From RDYZ01 sp964518905 (GTDB lineage: Bacteria > Cyanobacteriota > Cyanobacteriia > Cyanobacteriales > Geitlerinemataceae), in assembly GCA_964518905.1 (NCBI GenBank), contig CAZFJL010000004.1:67317-131316 (forward strand): DNA of 64,000 nucleotides. The letters run 5' to 3'. The notes beneath the pieces were generated by a model. It saw only the letters and a list, made by a program, of their open reading frames with translations. It was not told the DNA's origin and ran no database searches. Shown piece by piece: positions 9,273-16,772 of this stretch (its first letter is position 1; the number at the start of each line of letters is the position of its first letter). The position numbers and the translations under genes were made by a program.

Positions 9273-9956
9273 ATGACAAGCCCTGCGGACTGGATTGAAA
9301 TCGGCAAAATTGTTGGCCCACAAGGATTACAGGGGCAGTTAAAGGTTTATCCGAGTTCGGATTTTCCGGAGCGGTTTCTCGAACCGGGGACGCGCTGGCT
9401 TCAACGGCGGGGGCAGCGCGAGCCGGAACCGATCGAACTAACCTACGGGCGCGACATCCCCGGCAAGAACCTATTCATTATCGAAATCGACGGTATAGCG
9501 GATCGTGATGAGGCGGAAGCATTGCGCGATGCGGTGCTGTACGTGCCGGGGGACGATCGCCCGGAACTGGAGGACGGCGAATTTCACGTGATGGATTTGA
9601 TCGGGCTGGTGGCGCTGAATCACGCGACGGGCGATCGGATCGGCGTGGTGACGGATGTGATGTCGTCGGCGAGTGATTTACTGTCGATCGAACTCGATAC
9701 GCCGATCGTGCCGCCGGATACGTCGTCGAGCAAGCGCCGGTTTCGCCGTAAGCAAAAACCATTGAAACCCCAAACCCACGTCTTAATTCCGTTCGTTGAG
9801 GCGATCGTGCCGATCGTCGATGTGGCGGGCGGCTGCGTGCGAATTGTGCCGGTTCCGGGCTTGATCGACGATCGGAGCGTCACGATTCGCGAAGATACGC
9901 CCGATCCGGCGGCAGAAGCGGCGGAAGAGTCGGCGGCGGGGGAGCGAGACCTTTGA
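9273..9956 (+). CDS. rimM: Ribosome maturation factor RimM
   Basis: A 227-residue protein that helps mature the 30S head together with S19. The N-terminal barrel begins WIEIGKIVGPQGLQGQLKV and includes FPERFLEPG; the PRC-barrel second half starts near GEFHVMDLIGLVAL and ends HVLIPFVEAIVPIVD. I chose the ATG directly before the conserved N-terminus; the frame stays open 47 codons upstream but that stretch is unrelated. There is a basic insert (KRRFRRKQKPLK) in the PRC half, and an Ala/Glu-rich tail after residue 210. The last codons (GAC CTT TGA) lie inside a palindromic repeat, suggesting the repeat has supplied the present C-terminus. Confidence 0.93.
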   Translation: MTSPADWIEIGKIVGPQGLQGQLKVYPSSDFPERFLEPGTRWLQRRGQREPEPIELTYGRDIPGKNLFIIEIDGIADRDEAEALRDAVLYVPGDDRPELEDGEFHVMDLIGLVALNHATGDRIGVVTDVMSSASDLLSIELDTPIVPPDTSSSKRRFRRKQKPLKPQTHVLIPFVEAIVPIVDVAGGCVRIVPVPGLIDDRSVTIREDTPDPAAEAAEESAAGERDL

Positions 9957-9978
9957 GGTTTCCAAAACCTCCAAGGTC
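9948..9978. repeat. GACCTTTGAGG palindrome, copy 1
   Basis: GACCTTTGAGGTTT and AACCTCCAAGGTC form a hairpin with one mismatch. The rimM stop codon lies in its left arm. A perfect copy follows the aminopeptidase gene at 19767-19797, with the flanking string AGCGA also shared. Confidence 0.8.
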
Positions 9979-10039
9979 TGACGTTGCTGCCCTCAACCCC
10001 ACCGACTGTTTCAATCGTAACTAACGAATTTGTTTGACT

Positions 10040-10420
10040 ATGGCTAACCTCCAATCCGCCGAATTTCTCTCGCCCGACGATTCGGCGCGGGTCGATGCGG
10101 CTCTGTTGACCAATCAAGATAAATTTCTCGCGCGTCTGGCAATCTATGCCCTGCGATCGCTGCGTCAGATTTCCGCCGAGCTTCAGCAGCCGATCGAGCA
10201 GATCAACGCTGAACAGATCCGCGATTGGGTCAGCCGCGATCCGGCCATTCAAGAGACGATCGATCTCGATGACAGTTTTACAAGCTTTTTCACCAATCTG
10301 GTCATCGCCGCCCGTACCAAACTCGATGCCGCCGCTGCCGAAACGAAAACGCCGCTTGATGCCCTGACGATCGAGCAGACAATCGCCTGGTTTGAAACCC
10401 ACGGCAAACCCGAGGCATAA
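10040..10420 (+). CDS. Uncharacterised helical protein
   Basis: A 126-residue, mainly alpha-helical soluble protein that I cannot assign. Visible features are an early stretch about loaded acidic residues (SPDDSARVDAALL), a helix ARLAIYALRSLRQISAEL, and a C-terminal Ala-rich helix. There are no Cys residues and no membrane segment. The ATG at 10040 is preferred over a TTG two codons earlier. It lies between rimM and miaB on the same strand, 83 bases after rimM and 105 before miaB, so it may be co-transcribed with these RNA-modification genes. Confidence 0.7.
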   Translation: MANLQSAEFLSPDDSARVDAALLTNQDKFLARLAIYALRSLRQISAELQQPIEQINAEQIRDWVSRDPAIQETIDLDDSFTSFFTNLVIAARTKLDAAAAETKTPLDALTIEQTIAWFETHGKPEA

Positions 10421-10525
10421 GCCAAACGGATCGATCCGTCCTGATCGCAAACGCCGTACACTAAAGGCTACATAAATCGTCGCACCGCTCGATCGGGTCA
10501 CCCTCGATCGCGCCTTCCTAAAGCC

Positions 10526-11875
10526 ATGACTGCTTCTCGTCGTTATCACATCACCACCTTCGGCTGTCAGATGAACAAAGCTGACTCCGAACGCATGGCG
10601 GGCATCCTCGACTCGATGGATTTTCAGTGGGTGGACGATCCCAACGATGCCGACCTGGTGCTGTACAACACCTGCACGATCCGCGACAACGCCGAGCAAA
10701 AGGTCTATTCCTACCTCGGTCGGCAGGCCAAGCGCAAACACGACAAGCCCGATTTAACGCTGGTGGTGGCGGGCTGTGTCGCCCAGCAGGAAGGCGAGTC
10801 GCTGCTACGTCGCGTGCCGGAGCTGGATTTGGTCATGGGGCCGCAGCACGCCAACCGGCTCGATGATCTGCTCGCCCAGGTGTTCGCCGGTAACCAAGTG
10901 GTCGCCACCGATCCGATTCACATCATCGAAGACATCACCAAGCCGCGCCGCGATAGCAAGGTATCGGCCTGGGTGAATGTGATCTATGGCTGCAATGAGC
11001 GCTGTACCTATTGCGTTGTGCCGGGGGTGCGCGGGGTCGAGCAGTCGCGGACGCCGGAAGCGATCCGGGCGGAAATGGAGGAGCTGGCGCGTCAGGGTTA
11101 CAAAGAGGTGACGCTGCTGGGTCAGAATATCGATGCCTATGGTCGCGATCTGCCCGGTGTGACGCCGGAGGGACGCCGTCAAAATACGCTGACGGATTTG
11201 CTGTATTACGTGCATGACATCGAGGGCATCGATCGCATCCGTTTCGCCACCAGCCACCCGCGCTATTTCACCGAGCGGCTGATCAAAGCCTGTCACGAGC
11301 TGCCGAAGGTTTGCGAACATTTTCATATCCCGTTCCAGTCGGGCGATAACGACATTCTCAAGGCGATGTCGCGCGGTTACACCCAGGAAAAATATCGCCG
11401 CATTATCGACATGGTGCGCCACTACATGCCGGATGCGTCGATTAGCGCCGATGCGATCGTTGCCTTCCCCGGTGAAACCGAAGAACAGTTTGAAAGCACG
11501 ATGAAACTGGTGGACGACATCGGTTTCGACTTGCTCAACACGGCGGCCTATTCACCGCGTCCGGGTACGCCTGCTGCTGAGTGGGAGAATCAGTTAGACG
11601 AGGAGACTAAGGCCGATCGGCTCCAGCGGTTGAATCATTTGGTGAGTACGACAGCGGCAGAGCGATCGCAGCGTTATCTGGGTCGTATTGAGGAGGTGAT
11701 GGTGGAGGATGTGAATCCGCGTGATCCGTCGCAGGTGATGGGTCGGACGCGGGGTAATCGTCTGACGTTTTTTGAAGGGGCGATCGAGGAGTTGAAGGGT
11801 AAGACTGTGCCGGTGAAAATTACGACGGTGCGGGCGTTTAGTTTGTCGGGTGAGCCGGTTTACGCGACGGTTTAG
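10526..11875 (+). CDS. miaB: tRNA-2-methylthio-N6-dimethylallyladenosine synthase
   Basis: A 449-residue radical-SAM methylthiotransferase that adds the 2-methylthio group to i6A37 in tRNAs reading UNN codons. The N-terminal UPF0004 domain carries the three cysteines of the auxiliary 4Fe-4S cluster: C14 (FGCQMN), C50 (NTCTIR) and C84 (AGCVAQ). The radical-SAM cluster motif CNERCTYC gives C156, C160 and C163. A TRAM RNA-binding domain closes the protein (about 380-447). Length and motif order match MiaB rather than RimO or MtaB. It is the last gene of the rimM-side plus-strand series. Confidence 0.96.
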   Translation: MTASRRYHITTFGCQMNKADSERMAGILDSMDFQWVDDPNDADLVLYNTCTIRDNAEQKVYSYLGRQAKRKHDKPDLTLVVAGCVAQQEGESLLRRVPELDLVMGPQHANRLDDLLAQVFAGNQVVATDPIHIIEDITKPRRDSKVSAWVNVIYGCNERCTYCVVPGVRGVEQSRTPEAIRAEMEELARQGYKEVTLLGQNIDAYGRDLPGVTPEGRRQNTLTDLLYYVHDIEGIDRIRFATSHPRYFTERLIKACHELPKVCEHFHIPFQSGDNDILKAMSRGYTQEKYRRIIDMVRHYMPDASISADAIVAFPGETEEQFESTMKLVDDIGFDLLNTAAYSPRPGTPAAEWENQLDEETKADRLQRLNHLVSTTAAERSQRYLGRIEEVMVEDVNPRDPSQVMGRTRGNRLTFFEGAIEELKGKTVPVKITTVRAFSLSGEPVYATV

Positions 11876-11891
11876 ATCGATTGATCGATTC

Positions 11892-11963
11892 GTAGGGTGG
11901 GCAGTGCCCACCACGATTAGCCCACACATCAATATCCGTGATGGTGGGCAATGCCCACCCTAC
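11892..11963. repeat. GTAGGGTGGGC palindromic element, copy 1
   Basis: GTAGGGTGGGCAGTGCCCACC at the left mirrors GGTGGGCAATGCCCACCCTAC at the right, around a short centre, giving a long near-perfect hairpin of about 72 bases. A second copy lies at 13591-13662. It resembles palindromic elements scattered in many cyanobacterial genomes. It separates convergent miaB and the nuclease-like gene. Confidence 0.85.
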
Positions 11964-11976
11964 TGCTCTATATAGA

Positions 11977-12447
11977 TTAATAACTCCACATACCTAAGCG
12001 TTGATTTTTGGCGTTGCTTTCTGCCTCAGCGAGGGCATCCGCAGAATTGGGACAAGTTTGGCGGAAACTGCCATGTAATTGAGCTTGTCCTTCTGCAACC
12101 ATTTGTAAATTGATATTACGATCTCCGCTAAAAATAACGGCCAAAACTCGGCCACTGTTAATGCTTCCTAGATCATAATATTGCACCGATGAACCAACGG
12201 AAATCAGTTGAGTTAAACGATTTTTAGAATTTTCGGCATTTGTTTGGGCTTGTCCATTCACCCAGTCGGGAGAATCAATACAAGCGAGTTGGGTGGTAAT
12301 GGATCTCCCGCCTTGATTCAAAACAACGGTATCGCCATCCGTAACTTCTACCACCGTTGCGGTTAGCGGATTAGCATTAACAGTCTGAGGACACGTTGCG
12401 AGGATGATCGCAGTGATAAAACCCAACAATGATGGTTTAGTTTTCAC
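11977..12447 (-). CDS. SNase-like (thermonuclease-fold) secreted protein
   Basis: The 156-residue product starts with a GTG and a clear signal peptide (KTKPSLLGFITAIILATC). It then follows the staphylococcal nuclease fold: VTDGDTVVL, CIDSPDW, GRVLAVIF, and the family ending NQRLGMW. Compared with SNase, the catalytic Arg of strand 2 is Gln (TQLACIDSPDW) and the catalytic Glu is Asp, while the Arg in GRVLAV remains. It may be inactive or altered. I chose GTG 12447 because a signal peptide begins there and a GGAAA lies about 10 bases upstream; the frame continues to 12573. It may act in the periplasm or outside. Confidence 0.75.
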   Translation of the reverse strand: MKTKPSLLGFITAIILATCPQTVNANPLTATVVEVTDGDTVVLNQGGRSITTQLACIDSPDWVNGQAQTNAENSKNRLTQLISVGSSVQYYDLGSINSGRVLAVIFSGDRNINLQMVAEGQAQLHGSFRQTCPNSADALAEAESNAKNQRLGMWSY

Positions 12448-12624
12448 AGTTATGTTTCCGAAATTCTGGTATGTGGAATCGTAATTAAAGTTTATCTCAG
12501 TACAAAATAAAAATTTGCCTTTTGATTGGGTTAAGATACGCCACCTCGAACCGCGATCGATTCTCCATCCCATAATCTGAACCGCTGTTTAGACTGGTAT
12601 CAAACGCGATCGAGCCGCAAACTC

Positions 12625-12804
12625 ATGACCCCCGACCAACTCAAAGCGATCGTCAAAGAAAGCGTCCGCGAAGCCCTGCGCGAAGAATGGCTGAAATTCT
12701 ACCAACTCAACCTGCCCCACGTCAGCGACGCCGAACAAGCCGAAATCGAAGCCGACCTCGGCATACCCGCTGACTACGACGAAGACGACTTCATTGACAT
12801 CTAA
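12625..12804 (+). CDS. Small acidic protein, possible antitoxin-like
   Basis: A 59-residue ORF beginning MTPDQLKAIVKESVREALRE and ending in a strongly acidic tail (ADYDEDDFIDI). The N-terminal helix is amphipathic. It is just upstream of the antitoxin/RelE pair on the same strand, separated from the antitoxin by 138 bases. Similar small acidic proteins occur near toxin-antitoxin genes in cyanobacteria. Function is unknown; the assignment as a gene rests on its regular codon use and protein-like sequence. Confidence 0.55.
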   Translation: MTPDQLKAIVKESVREALREEWLKFYQLNLPHVSDAEQAEIEADLGIPADYDEDDFIDI

Positions 12805-12942
12805 TTTACGACATTAACTATCGCGGCAGTATTTACTGAGACGAGCGCCGCACAACCAAAAATCCGGCAGACTCCTCGATCGCCCTCAAGCCACCACCAA
12901 CGCGATCGGGAACAGCAATCGATCGCCCCCCTTACCAAAACC

Positions 12943-13146
12943 ATGACCACCCGAGAACGCCTCCTCCAAGAACTCGCCACCCTCCCCGACACCGCCCTGC
13001 CCCAAGTCCTCGACTTCATCCAAACCCTTAACACCCAGCTCGAAGCCGAAGAAGATGAACGCGATCGCACCGACGCGATCGCAGCCCTCCAAAACATCGA
13101 ACGCGAAGGCACGATCGCCTGGGAAACCCTCAAAGCCGAACTCTGA
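12943..13146 (+). CDS. Antitoxin of a RelE-type pair
   Basis: A 67-residue acidic protein (TRERLLQELATLPDTALPQ, then VLDFIQTLNTQLEAEEDE). Its first half resembles DUF2281/VapB-like antitoxins that bind a toxin through a helix. The gene ends six bases before the RelE toxin gene, the classical order for type II toxin-antitoxin operons. No DNA-binding domain is obvious. The antitoxin assignment comes from gene order and size rather than from a diagnostic motif. Confidence 0.7.
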   Translation: MTTRERLLQELATLPDTALPQVLDFIQTLNTQLEAEEDERDRTDAIAALQNIEREGTIAWETLKAEL

Positions 13147-13152
13147 GCCGCC

Positions 13153-13416
13153 ATGACCTACCGCATCGAGTTCGCCAAACGCGCCGCCAAACAATTCTCA
13201 GCACTCCCCAAAAACGAACGCCAACGCATCGCCAAGAAAATCGACGCACTCAGCAACGACCCCCGCCCAGCCGGAACTAAACAACTTGCCGGTAGCGACG
13301 GACTATACCGACAGCGAATCGGCTCGTATCGTGCGATTTACACCATTGAAGACGATCGGCTGCTGATCCTCGTCCTGAAAATCGGGCATCGTCGCGACGT
13401 GTATCGTGACGACTGA
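13153..13416 (+). CDS. RelE/ParE-superfamily toxin
   Basis: An 87-residue protein with the RelE fold pattern: YRIEFAKRAAKQFSALP at the start, the helix KIDALSNDPRP, then GLYRQRIGSYRAIYTIEDD and the terminal LVLKIGHRRDVYRD. The Arg residues in YRQRIGSYR and GHRRDVYR are those usually needed for mRNA cleavage on the ribosome. It should cut mRNA in the A site when its antitoxin is degraded. It follows the antitoxin by six bases. Dispersed repeats begin 40 bases after its stop. Confidence 0.88.
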   Translation: MTYRIEFAKRAAKQFSALPKNERQRIAKKIDALSNDPRPAGTKQLAGSDGLYRQRIGSYRAIYTIEDDRLLILVLKIGHRRDVYRDD

Positions 13417-13456
13417 CGCATCATTGTGCTCCAAAAAACTGATAGAGCTAAAGTAT

Positions 13457-13587
13457 GTTGCGGCCACGACAAATTGGACTAACAACGATACTTAATCGAT
13501 CGCCGTAACGCACCGAAAATGTCGCGAACAAAACGAATATGGTAACGGTGCGTTTTGGCCGTGTTCACATATCCTGAATATCGAAAG
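13457..13587. repeat. Dispersed 130-base repeat, copy A
   Basis: The block starts GTTGCGGCCACGACAAATT and contains ATCGATCGCCGTAACGCACC, with an internal inverted pair AACGCACCG / CGGTGCGTT. Copies occur at 15320-15406 (partial) and 16773-16903 (full). No intact gene is inside, although the minus strand keeps a short conserved reading (RFVRDIFGALRRSI) between copies. Confidence 0.85.
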
Positions 13588-13590
13588 CCA

Positions 13591-13662
13591 GCAGGGTGGG
13601 AACTGCCCACCACGATCAGCCCGCACATCAGTCTCTGTGATGGTGGGCAATGCCTACCCTAC
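13591..13662. repeat. GTAGGGTGGGC palindromic element, copy 2
   Basis: GCAGGGTGGGAACTGCCCACC at the left is mirrored by GGTGGGCAATGCCTACCCTAC, ending at 13662. It is a diverged copy of 11892-11963 and directly follows repeat copy A. The pair brackets the nuclease-like and toxin-antitoxin genes. Confidence 0.8.
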
Positions 13663-13783
13663 TTGAATTCCCTTTGTTTTTGGTCAAACCGATGATCTAA
13701 GCGATCGCTCTCGTGTCAGCATGGTATCCCGGCAATACTGCACGGCCATAACAACACTGTTTACGACCACCCCCCAACAGAGC

Positions 13784-13790
13784 AAAGGAG
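13784..13790 (+). promoter_or_regulatory. Ribosome binding site of gltX
   Basis: AAAGGAG lies eight bases before the GTG at 13799 and decides this start over an in-frame ATG at 13721, whose extra 26 residues do not look like GltX. Confidence 0.8.
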
Positions 13791-13798
13791 AAAACCCC

Positions 13799-15235
13799 GT
13801 GTCCGTTCGCGTTCGTCTCGCCCCTAGCCCCACCGGCACACTCCACATTGGCACGGCTCGTACCGCTGTGTTTAACTGGCTTTTCGCTCGCAACCAAGGC
13901 GGTACTTTCATCCTGCGTGTGGAAGATACCGACACGGAACGATCGAAAGCCGAATACACCGACAACATCCTCGCCGGTCTAAAGTGGCTCGGTCTCGATT
14001 GGGATGAAGGCCCGTTTTTCCAATCCCAACGGCTCGATCTGTATAAACAAGCCGTTCAAACGCTGCTCGATCAAGGCTTGGCCTATCGCTGCTACTGCAC
14101 CCCCGACGAACTCGCAGCGATGCGCGAAACTCAACGCGCGGCCAAACAAGCGCCGCGCTACGACAACCGCCACCGTAACCTCACCGATGAACAGCGCGAC
14201 GCCTACGAAGCCGAAGGCCGCACTGCTGTGATTCGCTTCAAAATTGACGACGATCGCGAAATTGCTTGGAACGACATGGTGCGCGATCGCGTGAGTTGGA
14301 ACACCAATGATCTCGGCGGCGACATGGTGATCGCCCGCGCCGCCAATGCGGGCGAAGTCGGTCAGCCGCTTTACAATCTCGCCGTGGTCGTCGATGACAT
14401 CGACATGAAGATCAGCCACGTGATTCGCGGTGAAGACCACATCGCCAATACCGCCAAGCAAATTTTGCTCTACGAAGCCCTCGGCGAAACGGTTCCCGAA
14501 TTTGCCCACACGCCGCTGATCCTGAATGAGAAAGGCGCGAAACTCTCGAAGCGCGACGGTGTGACCTCGGTGTCGGATTTCCAGGCGCGGGGCTATACGG
14601 CTGACGCGATCGGCAATTACATGACGCTGCTGGGCTGGTCGCCTGCTGATGGTGAGGAGCGGTTTACCCTCGACGACGCGGCCAAACAGTTTAGTTTCGA
14701 TCGGGTCAACAAAGCCGGGGCGAAATTCGACTGGGATAAGCTCAACTGGCTCAACGGTCAAATTCTGCACGCGTTGCCGGTGAGCGAATTGCTGCCGATG
14801 CTGGTTCCCTATTGGCAAGAGGCGGGCTATCAGTTTGACCTGGAGACCGATCGCGAGTGGCTCGAAGCGATTACCGCGACGATCGGCCCGAGTCTGTCGG
14901 TTCTCAGCGAGGCGGTGGAGATGAGCCGCCCGATGATGAGCGAGACGATCGAGCTGGCGGATAAGGCGAAAACGCAGCTTGAGCTGGATGGTGTCACGGC
15001 GGTGTTAACCCACGTGATCCAGCAGACTGAAGCTGCTGAAAGCTTCGATGCGGAGGTCGCGCAGCAGATTATTAACGCGGTCACGAAAGAGCTAAAGGTT
15101 AAGAAAGGCTTGGTGATGAAGTCGTTGCGGGCTGCGCTGACGGGTGAGCTTTCGGGGCCTGATTTGATTCAATCCTGGGTTGTGCTACATCAGCGCGGTT
15201 TGGCGTTGGGTCGTCTCAAGGCGGCGATCGGCTAG
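13799..15235 (+). CDS. gltX: Glutamyl-tRNA synthetase
   Basis: A 478-residue class I synthetase that charges tRNA-Glu; in cyanobacteria the product feeds both translation and tetrapyrrole (chlorophyll, phycobilin) synthesis through glutamyl-tRNA reductase. The N-terminus reads VSVRVRLAPSPTGTLHIGT, with the HIGH signature as HIGT (16-19). The KMSKS signature is KLSKR (248-252). The LEGL-type start RVEDTD and the anticodon-binding alpha-helical C-terminal half are present, and length is normal. In non-discriminating bacteria the same enzyme also charges tRNA-Gln. The GTG start is supported by AAAGGAG. The gene is flanked by dispersed repeats on both sides. Confidence 0.96.
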   Translation: MSVRVRLAPSPTGTLHIGTARTAVFNWLFARNQGGTFILRVEDTDTERSKAEYTDNILAGLKWLGLDWDEGPFFQSQRLDLYKQAVQTLLDQGLAYRCYCTPDELAAMRETQRAAKQAPRYDNRHRNLTDEQRDAYEAEGRTAVIRFKIDDDREIAWNDMVRDRVSWNTNDLGGDMVIARAANAGEVGQPLYNLAVVVDDIDMKISHVIRGEDHIANTAKQILLYEALGETVPEFAHTPLILNEKGAKLSKRDGVTSVSDFQARGYTADAIGNYMTLLGWSPADGEERFTLDDAAKQFSFDRVNKAGAKFDWDKLNWLNGQILHALPVSELLPMLVPYWQEAGYQFDLETDREWLEAITATIGPSLSVLSEAVEMSRPMMSETIELADKAKTQLELDGVTAVLTHVIQQTEAAESFDAEVAQQIINAVTKELKVKKGLVMKSLRAALTGELSGPDLIQSWVVLHQRGLALGRLKAAIG

Positions 15236-15319
15236 CGCGGTGTTGGAGAGGTAATGGAGTCCCCCTGTAATGCATCGCAATTATGGGGGACTTCAGAAGT
15301 TGGGCTTGGTTAGGGTGTT

Positions 15320-15406
15320 TTGTGGTCGCGGCAGATTGGGCTACAAACGGTACCTAATCGATCGCCGTAACGCACCGAAAATGTCGCGGACAAAACGAAC
15401 ATGGCT
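15320..15406. repeat. Dispersed repeat, copy B (partial)
   Basis: GTGGTCGCGGCAGATTGGGC is a diverged start, followed by the conserved core ATCGATCGCCGTAACGCACC and GAAAATGTCGCGGACAAAAC. The right half of the full repeat is missing. It marks the left side of the AT-rich SET/GNAT segment. Confidence 0.75.
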
Positions 15407-15488
15407 GCTTTCCTTTTTGGATCAAATGGATAAAGTCGAGCTAATCTGAAACTTGAAATAATTGATTCAGAGCACCATGATTTTAAAT

Positions 15489-16061
15489 TCATTTCTTGGA
15501 ATTATGTAATTCCATCCACAGCATATCGACCAAAGCACCATCCGGCATCGTCCAGGCATTATGCATGGTTTCTTTCACAAAAAATCCCGTTTTTTTACAC
15601 ATATTAATCGAACCGGCGTTAGAAGCCAAAACGGCTGCACGTATGACCTTAAGATTCAACTTCTCAAATCCATAATCAACAATTCTCTTAAGTCCCAAAC
15701 GCCCGAACCCTTTAGCTCGATCTTGCTTCTCCAAAACAGCCAATCCTACTTCAGCACAATGCAACTCTTGATTAAACCCTTTTAATACAACATAGCCAAT
15801 AGGTAATTCTTCCGGATCTAAATATATACCTAGAAGCAGAGGTTTACTTGCTTGAGAATGGGGTAGCGAAAAGCAAGAAACTGCTTCAATAAACTCGTCT
15901 ATTTCGTGAGTCTCAAAAAATGGACTCCACCCCATGAGACTACTTAATATTGGGTCGCGAGAAAGGCGAATTAAGTGTCGTAGATGCTCGTTGGAAAGAG
16001 AAGCCAAAAAAATTGTGGTCTCAGTCCGCTTGTGCTCCTGCTTTAATATAATTCGTTTCAT
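15489..16061 (-). CDS. GNAT-family N-acetyltransferase
   Basis: A 190-residue RimJ/RimL-like acetyltransferase. The acceptor half includes LIRLSRDPILSSLMGW; motif A is represented by EVGLAVLEKQDRAKGFGRLG, with the acetyl-CoA pyrophosphate-binding R/Q-x-x-G-x-G/A modified to RAKGFGRLG; the later LASNAGSINMCKKTGF matches motif B. The substrate could be an alpha-amino group of a protein or a small amine. It follows the SET-domain gene by 15 bases on the same strand, so the two should be co-transcribed. Both genes are clearly more AT-rich than their neighbours, suggesting recent acquisition. Confidence 0.85.
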   Translation of the reverse strand: MKRIILKQEHKRTETTIFLASLSNEHLRHLIRLSRDPILSSLMGWSPFFETHEIDEFIEAVSCFSLPHSQASKPLLLGIYLDPEELPIGYVVLKGFNQELHCAEVGLAVLEKQDRAKGFGRLGLKRIVDYGFEKLNLKVIRAAVLASNAGSINMCKKTGFFVKETMHNAWTMPDGALVDMLWMELHNSKK

Positions 16062-16076
16062 TTTGATTGTATTTAA

Positions 16077-16466
16077 TTATATAAAATCTTTTGTTGGGGG
16101 ATATTCTTCAATGTTTGTATAGGAGATTGTCACTTCCTCCGCCACATCAATAGATTCGATGGCAATTAAATGAGTCCAGAGTCCACATTTATCTTCAATC
16201 CATTGAATTCTTGCGTTGGGTTTCTTAGAGTGATTACACAAAGAGGTCAGCCCAAATACGATGTAACCATTAACCCACTTGTTGGCATCACTGTATTCTG
16301 ACTGCCGTACAAAATAATATTCAAATAATGAGGTTTTATCTATTAGTTCTCGCTGCTCTGGGGGAAATGAACAAGTAGGAGAAGCTTCAATCAAGTCTCC
16401 TTTCTCAATTTTTTTTGTCGCGATCGTGCCTCGATCTTTTCCTTTAATCCAAACAACTTTGAGCAT
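16077..16466 (-). CDS. SET-domain protein (putative lysine methyltransferase)
   Basis: A short 129-residue SET protein. It has the early RGTIATKKIEKGDLIEA turn, the pseudoknot-forming SLCNHSKKPNA (the NHS motif that contacts S-adenosylmethionine) and the later EEVTISYTNIEEY, matching the conserved EE(L/V)-x-x-x-Y of SET enzymes. SET enzymes methylate lysines in proteins; bacterial ones are uncommon and usually have unknown targets. It is the first gene of a two-gene unit with a GNAT acetyltransferase. AT-rich composition and codon choice differ from flanking genes. There is no post-SET cysteine cluster. Confidence 0.85.
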   Translation of the reverse strand: MLKVVWIKGKDRGTIATKKIEKGDLIEASPTCSFPPEQRELIDKTSLFEYYFVRQSEYSDANKWVNGYIVFGLTSLCNHSKKPNARIQWIEDKCGLWTHLIAIESIDVAEEVTISYTNIEEYPPTKDFI

Positions 16467-16554
16467 AGGTTCGACCTCAGTACGAGAGAAAAAGCTTGAA
16501 AAGGATGTAGAGAGAGGGTTTGAGAGGAGTTAGCACAAACCAAACCAAACCCTC

Positions 16555-16772
16555 ATGAGCCAGATTATCGAAATTCGAGCCCAATTGCGACCCCACCTCG
16601 GATGGCATGGAGCCAGACTGTCATTCGTTGCCCTGTTCCTGATGGCACTCTTTCGATCCAAAACCGTTAACCTCGCTGAACTCGCCACCGTCTGGGGAGG
16701 CAGAGCCGACGAAGCCTCAAACTACAAACGGATGCAGCGATTCTTCCGGACGTTTGAAGTGGTAGATACTGT
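16555..16772 (+). pseudogene. Truncated IS4-type transposase
   Basis: The first 70 codons (MSQIIEIRAQLRPHLGWHG, then ARLSFVALFLMALFR, VNLAELATVW, YKRMQRFFRTFEV) match the N-terminus of cyanobacterial IS4-like DDE transposases of 350-450 residues. The frame then runs straight into dispersed repeat copy C and stops at 16794, so the catalytic DDE core is missing. It is a remnant and cannot transpose on its own. Confidence 0.8.

Noticed and set aside
9620..10741. A 373-codon open frame on the minus strand
   Set aside because: It lies antisense to rimM, the 10040 gene and miaB. The product has no domain or normal composition, and CGATCG-rich codons keep antisense frames open in this DNA.
10805..11422. 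A 205-codon frame antisense to miaB
   Set aside because: The sense frame carries the radical-SAM motif; the antisense frame has no recognisable protein features.
12801..13194. Two minus-strand frames across the antitoxin region
   Set aside because: They overlap a plus-strand toxin-antitoxin pair with clear RelE motifs and proper spacing.
13979..14818. A 279-codon frame antisense to gltX
   Set aside because: gltX has all synthetase motifs; the antisense product looks like a shadow, rich in His, Val and Arg.
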